Assembly: GCF_002902725.1 (NCBI RefSeq)
Contig: NZ_PPRT01000013.1
Span: 1 to 53,302 of the forward strand
From: Staphylococcus caprae
GTDB lineage: Bacteria; Bacillota; Bacilli; Staphylococcales; Staphylococcaceae
Length of the DNA: 53,302 bases
Direction: 5' to 3'
This document shows, piece after piece, positions 9,271 through 19,934 of the stretch. The position numbers were made by a program, and so were the translations under genes. The first letter of the stretch is position 1, and each line of letters starts with the position of its first letter. A model generated the notes under the pieces. That model was not told the origin of the DNA. It searched no databases and was given only the letters and a program-made list of their open reading frames with translations.

Positions 9271-9603
9271 CTTCCGGCGCTCCTTTCATACGTTCAACGT
9301 TATCTGTACCTAGTTCTTTATAAGTTCTAAAGGCAAGAACTAAGAACAATGCTGTTGTCGCAAATGCGATAACGATAGCAGTTAAAATTAGTGCTTGTGG
9401 GATAGGATCGACATAGCTCGGAGTTCCTTTTTCATAGATAGGAACCGTACCATGTTTCAAACCGCCCATAGTAATTAAAAATAAATTTGCAGCGTGTGTT
9501 AGTAGCGTAGTCCCCATAATAATTCGTATCAAACTTTTAGACAAAACGAGATAGACACTAATTGCTGTGAGAATACCACTAACAAATATCATGATAATTT
9601 CCA

Positions 9604-9604
<1 letters not shown>
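9257..9604 (-). CDS. mnhC: Na+/H+ antiporter subunit C
   Basis: This small three-segment membrane protein is homologous to complex I subunit NuoK. It contains [20 protein letters not shown] and the [16 protein letters not shown] core. I place the start at the GTG at 9604, which shares a base with the mnhB stop and has GGAGAG eight bases upstream, giving 115 residues. A longer in-frame start at 9661 would add cysteine-rich residues unlike the family. MnhC helps form the ion path of the Mrp complex. Confidence 0.9.
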
Positions 9605-12430
<2,826 letters not shown>

Positions 12431-12466
12431 TATGTTGTCCTCCTTTAAAATATATTTATGAATAAC

Positions 12467-12495
12467 ATTATACATGAATGAACTTCTTCTGAAAA
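12467..12495 (-). promoter_or_regulatory. Promoter of the mnhABCDEFG operon
   Basis: On the minus strand TTTTCA (12495-12490) precedes TATAAT (12472-12467) by 17 bases, placing transcription start near 12460 and a leader of about 30 bases before the mnhA GTG. A nearby TTGACG has no -10 at proper spacing. Confidence 0.65.
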
Positions 12496-12614
12496 ACCTC
12501 GTCAACGCTTATAGGCATTGATTTTAAAGGACTGTTAAATAAGAAGAAACACGTCAAAATTTGGGTAAAAATTTTTATAAATTCATGTCTATTGATGTTA
12601 TTTTAATATGATTT

Positions 12615-12995
12615 TTAAGTGAATTTTCTTTTATATTGAATTGAATAATCTTCTTTAAGTGCGTTTAAATTTTTAAGTGATAGACGTGCATGTTCAGAAT
12701 CGTCTTCTTCTAATTGGTGTTCTAAATTTGTAATGGCTTGTTGAAGTGAATCTTCATAGTTCATTTCTTCAACGTTGAATTCTCTCAGTTGTGAACGTTT
12801 GGCGTAACGTTTTTCGAAGTGACTTAGTGCTTTGCGTTCATGGAAGAAGACACCTTCAGTTTCATTTGGATTGTGCAAATCACCTTGTTTAGGATGTTTA
12901 ATCACTTGTTCCACTTGGACTAAGACTTGATCACCATCATCTTCTTTAATACTCACACCGTAGCTTCCTGTCTTGTGAGCAAATCGATATAACAT
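12615..12995 (-). CDS. kapB: Kinase-associated protein B (KapB family)
   Basis: This 126-residue soluble protein has the KapB-family arrangement: an N-terminal beta domain with the conserved block HPKQGDLHNPNETEG and FFHERKALSHFEKR near residues 34-62, then an acidic helical C-terminus. In Bacillus KapB was linked to the sporulation kinase KinB. Staphylococci do not sporulate, so its role here is unknown. Despite the family's old lipoprotein label I see no signal peptide or lipobox. It is divergent from ppiB. No clear terminator lies between it and mnhA, so readthrough into mnh is possible. Confidence 0.8.
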   Translation of the reverse strand: MLYRFAHKTGSYGVSIKEDDGDQVLVQVEQVIKHPKQGDLHNPNETEGVFFHERKALSHFEKRYAKRSQLREFNVEEMNYEDSLQQAITNLEHQLEEDDSEHARLSLKNLNALKEDYSIQYKRKFT

Positions 12996-13060
12996 GCTAT
13001 ATTCCTACCTTTCAAATGTGTTAATATATGCATATATCATAACACGAATGGAGAATTTAA

Positions 13061-13654
13061 ATGACGAACTATCCTCAGTTAAATAAAGAGATTCAAGATA
13101 ATGAAATTAAAGTTGTCATGCATACGAACAAAGGTGACATGACATTTAAGTTATTCCCAGCCATTGCACCTAAAACAGTTGAAAATTTTGTTACACATTC
13201 TAAAAATGGATACTATGATGGTGTGACATTCCACAGAGTAATCAATGATTTCATGGTTCAAGGTGGTGACCCAACAGCTACAGGTATGGGCGGTGAAAGT
13301 ATCTATGGTGGTGCTTTCGAAGACGAATTTTCATTAGAAGCATTCAATTTATATGGGGCACTTTCTATGGCAAACGCTGGACCTAATACAAATGGTTCTC
13401 AATTCTTTATCGTTCAAATGAAAGAAGTTCCTGAAAATATGTTAAATCAATTACTTGACGGTGGCTGGCCACAACCAATTGTAGAAGCTTATGGTGAAAA
13501 GGGCGGTACACCTTGGTTAGATCAAAAACATACTGTATTTGGTCAATTAATTGATGGTGAATCTACTTTAGAAGATATTGCAAATACAAAAGTTGGTGCA
13601 CAAGATAAACCAGTTTATGACGTGGTTATCGAATCAATTGATGTTGAAGAATAA
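13061..13654 (+). CDS. ppiB: Cyclophilin-type peptidyl-prolyl isomerase
   Basis: This 197-residue cytosolic cyclophilin catalyses cis-trans isomerisation of prolyl bonds and assists folding. The active-site blocks are intact: [15 protein letters not shown] (residues 57-71, with Arg59 and Gln67) and [16 protein letters not shown] (102-117). It carries the insertion typical of staphylococcal cyclophilins between the catalytic core and the TVFGQLIDG segment. There is no signal peptide. GGAG lies eight bases before the ATG. The gene has its own terminator and is divergent from kapB. Confidence 0.93.
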   Translation: MTNYPQLNKEIQDNEIKVVMHTNKGDMTFKLFPAIAPKTVENFVTHSKNGYYDGVTFHRVINDFMVQGGDPTATGMGGESIYGGAFEDEFSLEAFNLYGALSMANAGPNTNGSQFFIVQMKEVPENMLNQLLDGGWPQPIVEAYGEKGGTPWLDQKHTVFGQLIDGESTLEDIANTKVGAQDKPVYDVVIESIDVEE

Positions 13655-13674
13655 ATTTAAAAGTTAAACGTTTG

Positions 13675-13726
13675 AGCTTTAAGTTGTAATGTGTTGATAC
13701 AAACCATACGACTTAAAGCTTTTTTA
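13675..13726 (+). terminator. Terminator of ppiB
   Basis: AGCTTTAAGTTGTA pairs with TACGACTTAAAGCT, with one G-U pair, around a loop of about 18 bases, followed by six T. Confidence 0.88.
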
Positions 13727-13836
13727 TTTTGGTTAATCTTAGAAGTCGAGTGGGGTAGCATTACGTTTCGCACAATAATTTTTAGAATAATTGAAATTTA
13801 TTATCGTTTTAGTTAGTCCAAAAAAATGATTTATGC

Positions 13837-13842
13837 TATGAT
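13837..13842 (+). promoter_or_regulatory. Extended -10 promoter of the S1-domain gene
   Basis: TATGAT is preceded by TGC, giving an extended -10 element. The -35 candidate TTAGTC (13813-13818) is weak. Transcription would start near 13849, about 32 bases before the TTG start. Confidence 0.5.
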
Positions 13843-13880
13843 ATGTGTGTTAAGAAAAATCGAAATAAGGGGTTATCACG

Positions 13881-14261
13881 TTGAATAATCACTACAAAGT
13901 AGGTCAACATATCAAGGTACGTGTGACTGGTATTCAACCGTATGGCGCATTTGTTGAGACCCCTGACCATACTGAAGGACTTATCCATATCTCTGAAATC
14001 ATGGATGATTATGTCCATAACTTGAAGAAATTCCTATCTGAAGGGCAAGTTGTTAAAGCTAAAATTTTATCAATCGATGAAGAAGGTAAACTGAACTTGT
14101 CTTTAAAGGATAATGATTACTTTAAAAATTATGAACGTAAAAAAGAAAAGCAGTCAGTCTTAGATGAAATAAGAGAGACGGAAAAGTATGGGTTTCAAAC
14201 ACTTGAAGAACGCTTACCGGTCTGGATCAAACAGTCAAAACGTGCGATTCGTAATGACTGA
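13881..14261 (+). CDS. yugI: S1-domain RNA-binding protein (general stress protein 13)
   Basis: This 126-residue protein has a single N-terminal S1 domain. GQHIKVRVTGIQPYGAFVE begins at residue 7, and GLIHISEIMDDYVHN and KLNLSLKDNDYF follow. A charged helical tail comes after the domain. The family includes B. subtilis YugI (GSP13), a ribosome-associated stress protein, and the pneumococcal regulator CvfD. It probably binds RNA or ribosomes in the cytosol. The start is TTG, eight bases after AAGGGG. A second terminator-bounded unit begins after it. Confidence 0.85.
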   Translation: MNNHYKVGQHIKVRVTGIQPYGAFVETPDHTEGLIHISEIMDDYVHNLKKFLSEGQVVKAKILSIDEEGKLNLSLKDNDYFKNYERKKEKQSVLDEIRETEKYGFQTLEERLPVWIKQSKRAIRND

Positions 14262-14281
14262 ATGACTGTACATTCGTGCCA

Positions 14282-14366
14282 TATGTGATGAAGCTTGCGA
14301 AGGGCAAGTAATCACATAATAACGATAATCTTTACGACATTATCTCGTGAAGGTTATCGTTTTTTC
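14282..14366 (+). terminator. Tandem hairpins ending the S1-domain transcript
   Basis: The first hairpin (14282-14318) pairs TATGTGAT with ATCACATA and an inner CTTGC with GCAAG. The second (14321-14361) has a 17-bp stem, AACGATAATCTTTACGA against TCGTGAAGGTTATCGTT with two G-U pairs, and ends in a T run. The second is the terminator. Confidence 0.85.
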
Positions 14367-14597
14367 TTATATTTAGGGACATAGAGGAATAACGAGAATC
14401 GTTTTACGAAATGATATTACTGTATCTCTCCCAAGTCATGCCCGCGACAAAGGAGTTAAACAATACGAAGTATGCTACTGTAACCCATCTCTTAGTGTTG
14501 CCTAGTTTTATATGCACGTGCAAGCAAATAATTAGGGTTGTATGAAACTTACATGATATATTCATGACAGCATTAAAATAAGGAGAGTATCAATAAC
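14367..14597. other. Upstream region of the OYE gene
   Basis: No gene is visible. A perfect 10-bp palindrome, TGCACGTGCA, lies at 14513-14522, followed by AT-rich DNA likely to hold the promoter, though no convincing -35/-10 pair stands out. GGAGAG lies about ten bases before the next ATG. Confidence 0.35.
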
Positions 14598-15725
14598 ATG
14601 AATAGTAAATATGAACCTTTATTCGAACCAGTCGTTTTACCAAATGGCGTAGAGTTACGAAATCGATTTGTTTTAGCTCCGTTAACCCATATTTCATCAA
14701 ATGATGATGGTACGATTTCTGATGTGGAAGTACCTTATATTGAGAAGCGCTCTAAAGATGTCGGTTTAGCTATCAATGCAGCAAGTAATATTAACGATGT
14801 AGGAAAAGCTTTTCCAGGACAGCCATCAGTTGCGCATGATTCAGATATAGAAGGATTAAAAACACTCGCACAAGCAATGAAGAAAAATGGTGCTAAAGCG
14901 CTCGTTCAAATTCATCATGGTGGCGCACAATCACTACCTAACTTAACACCTCAAGGTGATGTTGTAGCTCCAAGTCCTATGACACTTAAAAGTTTTGGAC
15001 AAGAAGAAGCTCATGATGCACGTGAAATGACATCAGATGAAATCGAACAAACTATTAAAGATTTTGGTGAAGCTACACGTAGAGTAATTGAAGCAGGGTT
15101 TGATGGTGTGGAAATTCATGGTGCTAACCACTATCTTATTCATCAGTTTGTTTCTCCTTATTATAATAGAAGAAACGATGTATGGGCTGATAACCTCAAA
15201 TTCCCAATGGCTGTAATTAAAGAAGTTGTTAAAGCTAAGAAAGAATATGCTTCTGATGATTTTATTATCGGTTATAGATTATCACCTGAAGAAGTTGAAT
15301 CACCAGGCATTTCAATGGAAATCACTGAACAATTAATTAACCAAATCGCTAATGAACCACTAGATTATATTCATGTATCCATCATGGATATTGATTCTGA
15401 AACACGTGAAGGTAAATATAAAGGAGAAAATCGTCTTAAACTTATCCATCATTGGATTAATGGTCGTATGCCGCTTGTGGGTATAGGTTCAGTATTTACA
15501 CCTGATGATGCGCTACATGCTGTCAATGACGTGGGTGTAGAATTAGTTGCATTAGGACGAGAAATCTTACTTGACTATGACTTCGTTGGTAAAATTAAAG
15601 ACGGTCGTGAAGATGAAATTATTAACGAATTCGATCCTAATAGAGAAGATAAGCATCATCTACCACCAAATTTATGGCAACAATTCAATGAAGGATTTTA
15701 TCCATTACCACGTAAAGATAAATAG
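14598..15725 (+). CDS. Old Yellow Enzyme-family flavin oxidoreductase
   Basis: This 375-residue TIM-barrel FMN protein should reduce activated alkenes or other electrophiles with NAD(P)H in the cytosol. Family blocks are present in order: LRNRFVLAPLTH near residue 19, QIHHGGAQS near 102 (substrate-binding His pair), EIHGANHYLIHQFVSPYYN near 170, and GREILLDYDFVGK near 320, which binds the FMN phosphate. The sequence is closest to the staphylococcal NADH-dependent flavin oxidoreductases. The physiological substrate is unknown; a detoxifying role is the usual inference. It is a single-gene unit, closed by its own terminator. Confidence 0.88.
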   Translation: MNSKYEPLFEPVVLPNGVELRNRFVLAPLTHISSNDDGTISDVEVPYIEKRSKDVGLAINAASNINDVGKAFPGQPSVAHDSDIEGLKTLAQAMKKNGAKALVQIHHGGAQSLPNLTPQGDVVAPSPMTLKSFGQEEAHDAREMTSDEIEQTIKDFGEATRRVIEAGFDGVEIHGANHYLIHQFVSPYYNRRNDVWADNLKFPMAVIKEVVKAKKEYASDDFIIGYRLSPEEVESPGISMEITEQLINQIANEPLDYIHVSIMDIDSETREGKYKGENRLKLIHHWINGRMPLVGIGSVFTPDDALHAVNDVGVELVALGREILLDYDFVGKIKDGREDEIINEFDPNREDKHHLPPNLWQQFNEGFYPLPRKDK

Positions 15726-15736
15726 GAAATAAGTTT

Positions 15737-15780
15737 AATCCAAGTTCTACTTTTAACATGTAGGGCTTGGATTATTTTTT
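15737..15780 (+). terminator. Terminator of the OYE gene
   Basis: AATCCAAGTTCTAC pairs with GTAGGGCTTGGATT, with two G-U pairs, around a nine-base loop, then ATTTTTT. Confidence 0.88.
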
Positions 15781-15869
15781 ATACCAAAATATTGCAAACT
15801 GTATTTTAAAAATTGTGAAATTATAGAAAGTTTTGCTTGTAAATTGTAACAGAGTTGTGTCATTATACT

Positions 15870-15883
15870 TGTAAGGGCTTTCA
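15870..15883 (+). promoter_or_regulatory. Cre-like site upstream of rocD
   Basis: TGTAAGGGCTTTCA matches the CcpA consensus TGNAANCGNTNNCA except for G in place of the central C. It overlaps TATACT (15864-15869), a likely -10 element. The remaining rocD leader up to 16051 is AT-rich. It contains a second weak half-site, CGTTTTCA, near 16020 and shows no gene. Confidence 0.45.
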
Positions 15884-16051
15884 TAAATAAAATATACTTT
15901 TTCTAACTCTAAAATATTGTTGTGAAGAATGCCTTTGACACAGTGTTTGTTGGATTTTCATTTTCAATCAAAAATAAGTATGAGAGCCGTAAGAAATAAG
16001 TTATGATATTGGTAATACGTTTTCATTATTTTAAAACAAAGGGGAGATATT

Positions 16052-17242
16052 ATGACTAAATCTGAAGAAATTATTGAATTAACAAACCACTATGGGGCAC
16101 AGAACTACGTACCACTTCCAATTGTTATTTCAGAAGCAGAGGGTGTATGGGTTAAAGACCCAGAAGGCAATCAATATATGGACATGCTTTCAGCTTATTC
16201 GGCGGTGAATCAAGGGCATCGTCATCCGAAAATTATACAAGCATTGAAAGATCAAGCAGATAAAGTCACATTAGTTTCGCGTGCATTTCACAGTGATAAC
16301 TTGGGTTTATGGTATGAAAAAATTTGTAAATTAGCAGGCAAAGATAAAGCGCTTCCGATGAATACAGGGGCTGAAGCAGTTGAAACTGCTCTTAAAGCTG
16401 CACGACGTTGGGCATATGATGTTAAGGGCATTGAACCTAACAAAGCAGAGATTATTGCGTTTAATGGTAATTTCCATGGACGTACAATGGCGCCTGTATC
16501 ATTGTCATCTGAAGCGGAATACCAACGTGGCTATGGTCCATTATTGGATGGTTTCCGTAAAGTTGACTTTGGTGATGTAGATAAACTTAAAGCAGCGATT
16601 AATGAGAACACTGCAGCTATCTTGGTTGAGCCTATTCAAGGTGAAGCAGGCATTAATGTACCACCAGAAGGCTATCTTAAGGCAATTAGAGAATTATGTG
16701 ATGCGCATAATATTTTATTTATTGCAGATGAGATTCAAGCAGGGTTAGGCCGTTCAGGTAAATTATTCGCTACAGATTGGGACAATGTTAAACCAGACGT
16801 TTATATTCTAGGTAAGGCATTGGGCGGTGGCGTACTTCCTATTTCAGTTGTCTTAGCTGATAATGAGGTGCTAGATGTGTTTACACCAGGGTCTCATGGC
16901 TCAACATTTGGTGGAAATCCACTCGCATGTGCCGTTTCAATTGCTGCATTAGATGTCATTGTTGATGAAGATTTACCAGGTCGTTCATTAGAACTAGGAG
17001 AGTATTTCAAATCTGAATTACAAAAAATTGAACATCCTTCCATTAAAGAAGTTCGTGGTCGAGGTTTATTCATTGGTATTGAACTTCATGAAAGTGCTAG
17101 ACCATACTGTGAAGCTCTAAAAGAAAAGGGTTTATTGTGTAAAGAAACACATGATACGGTGATTAGATTTGCACCACCATTAGTAATTACTAAAGAGGAA
17201 TTAGACTTAGCGATAGAGAAGATTAAAAGTGTGTTTGAATAA
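16052..17242 (+). CDS. rocD: Ornithine aminotransferase
   Basis: This class III PLP aminotransferase converts ornithine and 2-oxoglutarate to glutamate semialdehyde and glutamate, linking the arginine, proline and glutamate pools. The 396-residue length matches the staphylococcal RocD2. Visible sites are [15 protein letters not shown] (PLP phosphate cup, near residue 104), [14 protein letters not shown] with the cofactor-binding Asp near 226, and Lys255 in [11 protein letters not shown], which forms the Schiff base. AAGGGGAG is the ribosome-binding site. No terminator is evident before gudB, so partial readthrough is possible. The upstream cre-like site suggests repression by glucose. Confidence 0.93.
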   Translation: MTKSEEIIELTNHYGAQNYVPLPIVISEAEGVWVKDPEGNQYMDMLSAYSAVNQGHRHPKIIQALKDQADKVTLVSRAFHSDNLGLWYEKICKLAGKDKALPMNTGAEAVETALKAARRWAYDVKGIEPNKAEIIAFNGNFHGRTMAPVSLSSEAEYQRGYGPLLDGFRKVDFGDVDKLKAAINENTAAILVEPIQGEAGINVPPEGYLKAIRELCDAHNILFIADEIQAGLGRSGKLFATDWDNVKPDVYILGKALGGGVLPISVVLADNEVLDVFTPGSHGSTFGGNPLACAVSIAALDVIVDEDLPGRSLELGEYFKSELQKIEHPSIKEVRGRGLFIGIELHESARPYCEALKEKGLLCKETHDTVIRFAPPLVITKEELDLAIEKIKSVFE

Positions 17243-17298
17243 GTTCAAAAAGTTGTAACATTCGCTTTGTAAACTCTTTAAAAAGCGTATACTTGTGT

Positions 17299-17324
17299 TA
17301 CAATAACATTTGAAAGCGAAATCA
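17299..17324 (+). promoter_or_regulatory. gudB -10 element and cre site
   Basis: TACAAT at 17299-17304 is the likely -10 element, with only a weak -35. The cre TGAAAGCGAAATCA at 17311-17324 satisfies every fixed position of WTGNAANCGNWNNCW when the T at 17310 is included. It lies at the expected transcription start, where CcpA would block initiation or early elongation. Confidence 0.65.
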
Positions 17325-17351
17325 TTAGTTAAAAAAGAGGCGAATAGGATC

Positions 17352-18596
17352 ATGACTGAGAATAATAATTTAGTGACTTCCACACAAGGAATTATTAAAG
17401 AGGCATTACACAAATTGGGATTTGACGACGGAATGTACGATCTTATTAAAGAACCATTAAGATTTTTACAAGTTCGCATTCCAGTGCGTATGGATGATGG
17501 TACCGTTAAAACATTTACTGGTTACCGTGCGCAACACAATGACGCTGTCGGTCCTACTAAAGGTGGGGTACGTTTCCATCCGGAAGTTGATGAAGAAGAT
17601 GTTAAAGCATTATCTATGTGGATGACTTTAAAATGCGGTATTGTTGACTTACCATATGGTGGCGGTAAAGGTGGTATCGTTTGTGACCCACGTCAAATGA
17701 GTATTCATGAGGTTGAACGTTTATCTCGTGGTTATGTAAGAGCTATTTCTCAATTCGTTGGACCAAACAAAGATATTCCAGCACCTGATGTATTTACTAA
17801 TTCACAAATTATGGCATGGATGATGGATGAGTACAGTGCACTTGATAAATTCAACTCACCAGGATTCATCACAGGTAAACCTATCGTATTAGGTGGGTCT
17901 CAAGGACGCGACCGTTCAACAGCATTAGGTGTTGTTATCGCAATTGAGCAAGCGGCTAAACGTAGAGGTATGAATGTTAAAGATGCTAAAGTAGTAATTC
18001 AAGGTTTTGGTAATGCTGGTAGTTTCTTAGCTAAATTTTTATATGACTTAGGTGCCAAAGTTGTTGGCATTAGTGACGCTTATGGTGCATTACATGACCC
18101 TAATGGTTTAGATATAGATTATTTATTAGATCGTCGCGATAGCTTCGGTACAGTAACAAATTTATTTGAAGATACAATTTCTAACCAAGAATTATTTGAA
18201 TTAGATTGTGATATTTTAGTGCCAGCTGCGATTTCTAACCAAATTACAGAAGATAATGCGCATGATATTAAAGCTGACATTGTCGTTGAAGCGGCAAATG
18301 GACCAACGACGCCTGAAGCAACACGTATTTTAACTGAGCGTGGCATTTTACTTGTACCTGATGTACTTGCAAGTGCTGGCGGTGTAACAGTTTCTTACTT
18401 TGAATGGGTTCAAAATAACCAAGGTTATTATTGGACAGAAGAAGAAGTAAATGAAAAATTACGTGATAAATTAGTTACTGCATTCGATACAATTTATGAA
18501 TTATCTCAAAATAGAAAAATTGATATGAGACTTGCTGCTTATATTGTTGGTATCAAGCGTACGGCAGAAGCTGCACGTTACCGCGGTTGGGCATAA
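17352..18596 (+). CDS. gudB: NAD-specific glutamate dehydrogenase
   Basis: This catabolic enzyme oxidises glutamate to 2-oxoglutarate and ammonium. The ATG at 17352 gives 414 residues, the length of S. aureus GudB; an upstream in-frame start at 17310 lies inside the cre site and is rejected. Visible motifs are PTKGGVRFHP and the catalytic-lysine motif LPYGGGKGGI near residue 100, the Rossmann loop GFGNAGS near 220, and the C-terminal GVTVSYFEWVQN. With RocD upstream it makes a route from ornithine to 2-oxoglutarate, and both genes carry cre-like sites, fitting use of amino acids when glucose is absent. Confidence 0.95.
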   Translation: MTENNNLVTSTQGIIKEALHKLGFDDGMYDLIKEPLRFLQVRIPVRMDDGTVKTFTGYRAQHNDAVGPTKGGVRFHPEVDEEDVKALSMWMTLKCGIVDLPYGGGKGGIVCDPRQMSIHEVERLSRGYVRAISQFVGPNKDIPAPDVFTNSQIMAWMMDEYSALDKFNSPGFITGKPIVLGGSQGRDRSTALGVVIAIEQAAKRRGMNVKDAKVVIQGFGNAGSFLAKFLYDLGAKVVGISDAYGALHDPNGLDIDYLLDRRDSFGTVTNLFEDTISNQELFELDCDILVPAAISNQITEDNAHDIKADIVVEAANGPTTPEATRILTERGILLVPDVLASAGGVTVSYFEWVQNNQGYYWTEEEVNEKLRDKLVTAFDTIYELSQNRKIDMRLAAYIVGIKRTAEAARYRGWA

Positions 18597-18610
18597 TAAG
18601 AATCAAGTAT

Positions 18611-18659
18611 AAAAAGACTTTGTGTAGCAATTCAAGCTAATCACAAAGTCTTTTTTTAT
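18611..18659. terminator. Bidirectional terminator between gudB and glpQ
   Basis: AAAAAGACTTTGTG pairs perfectly with CACAAAGTCTTTTT. An inner TAGC/GCTA pairing extends the stem, and T runs occur on both strands. It ends gudB and the convergent glpQ. Confidence 0.92.
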
Positions 18660-18664
18660 ATTCA

Positions 18665-19756
18665 TTATTGTTGTGTTTTTGAAACTGCTTTATATTGATC
18701 CGCATAATTTGTGAAGACACCATCGACGCCATACTGATTTAATCGTCTCATATCATTTACGTCGTTAACTGTATAAGGGTGCACTAAGAATCCTAAATCT
18801 TTAAGGTGTCGAGTGTTTTTAATATTTAAATCTGTATATTCTGGACCTACGCCAATCGCATAAGACTTAATTGCTTTTAAATCTTGTTCTGAGGCATTTA
18901 ATAATTCAAATTTATTCATCAATCTGATGAGTGGGACATGTGAGTTCATTTGATGTAACTTTTGTAAGCTATCTCCAGAAAATGACTGCAACATCACGTG
19001 ACCATTTTTTAATGAGTGATTAGAAAGCATACCATGTTGATTTAAAGTATTAAGTAACTGTTTCTCCATACCTGGATAAACATTAGGGGATTTTGTTTCA
19101 ATATAGTAGTTCGCATTTTTACCATATCTACTTAAAATTTCATCTAATGTAGGTACTTTTGCGTTTTTATATTTTTTATTCGCATATTCAGGATGTGCTT
19201 TGTTAAACCAACTTCCAGCATCCAACTTTTTCAATTGTTTCAAAGTATAATGATCTACTCGACCATGACCATTAGTGGTACGGTCTACAGTCTCATCATG
19301 CATTGCGACTAAATGACCGTCCTTTGTTCGCTGTAAATCAATTTCTATGTATGACGCGCCTAATTCGTTATGGCTTTTATCATAGGATTGAAATGTATGT
19401 TCAGGGGCATATCCACTTGCACCTCTATGCGCGATGGTAGTGAATTTTTCTCCAGTTAAATTTTTAGCCCATTTTTTGTGCTTATCATTTGTTTTACCAC
19501 TTACAGAATCAGCTTCTGGTTGTCGTTTAAACTGAGGATGTTGAGAATTTTGATTTTTGCTGGATTGTGTTGTAGTGTTCGATGTTTGATGTGTTGCTGA
19601 CTGTTGAGTTTGAGTAGATGTGCTTTTTGAATTCATAGAAGTGTTTTGGTTTCCTTTTAACCCAGTTTCATTGGCAAAAGTTGGTGCACTTACACTAGCT
19701 AGACCAATCGATAAAGCAGTCAAACTTGTGAAAATAACTTTTTTAGATTTGAACAT
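18665..19756 (-). CDS. glpQ: Secreted glycerophosphodiester phosphodiesterase
   Basis: This exported enzyme hydrolyses glycerophosphodiesters to glycerol 3-phosphate and an alcohol, supplying carbon and phosphate from deacylated lipids or host material. A signal peptide (basic start, hydrophobic 8-22) ends at about A28 in PTFA. Residues 35-85 form a Ser/Thr/Gln/Asn-rich linker. The catalytic domain then begins with AHRGASGYAPEHT (His110, Arg111, Glu119), IEIDL (Glu138, Asp140) and MHDETVDRTT (His153), all intact. At 363 residues it exceeds the S. aureus enzyme as I remember it (just over 300), the excess lying in the linker. The ribosome-binding site is inside a 15-bp hairpin. Confidence 0.92.
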   Translation of the reverse strand: MFKSKKVIFTSLTALSIGLASVSAPTFANETGLKGNQNTSMNSKSTSTQTQQSATHQTSNTTTQSSKNQNSQHPQFKRQPEADSVSGKTNDKHKKWAKNLTGEKFTTIAHRGASGYAPEHTFQSYDKSHNELGASYIEIDLQRTKDGHLVAMHDETVDRTTNGHGRVDHYTLKQLKKLDAGSWFNKAHPEYANKKYKNAKVPTLDEILSRYGKNANYYIETKSPNVYPGMEKQLLNTLNQHGMLSNHSLKNGHVMLQSFSGDSLQKLHQMNSHVPLIRLMNKFELLNASEQDLKAIKSYAIGVGPEYTDLNIKNTRHLKDLGFLVHPYTVNDVNDMRRLNQYGVDGVFTNYADQYKAVSKTQQ

Positions 19757-19761
19757 AAAAA

Positions 19762-19813
19762 CATCCTTTCAAATTAAAGTGATATCTTAAAATTACAATA
19801 ATTTGAAAGGATG
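19762..19813 (-). promoter_or_regulatory. Leader hairpin sequestering the glpQ ribosome-binding site
   Basis: In the glpQ transcript the 15-base arm at 19813-19799 is the exact complement of the arm at 19776-19762, with a 22-base AT-rich loop. The second arm contains GAAAGGATG, the only ribosome-binding site, five bases before the ATG. As drawn, translation would need the hairpin to open. It is not followed by the layout of a normal terminator, although five U do follow directly before the start codon. Confidence 0.65.
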
Positions 19814-19830
19814 AAAGGCGATTTTACAAT

Positions 19831-19858
19831 ATATTAATTTAAAATTTAGTAACTTCAA
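19831..19858 (-). promoter_or_regulatory. Candidate glpQ promoter
   Basis: On the minus strand TTGAAG is followed after 16 bases by TAATAT. Transcription from about 19824 would include the whole hairpin in a leader of about 68 bases. Confidence 0.5.
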
Positions 19859-19934
19859 AATTTATTAAAGTAATCTCAATAAACTGTATCATTTAGGTGT
19901 TTAATATTTACATTTGTGTTCTTATACTTACTAA

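Noticed and set aside
12431..12505. A longer MnhA starting at 12505
   Set aside because: The extension covers the promoter and ribosome-binding site. The GTG at 12430 follows GGAGG and gives the standard 801-residue length.
12500..12505. TTGACG as -35 of the mnh promoter
   Set aside because: No acceptable -10 hexamer lies 16-18 bases downstream, whereas TTTTCA-N17-TATAAT fits.
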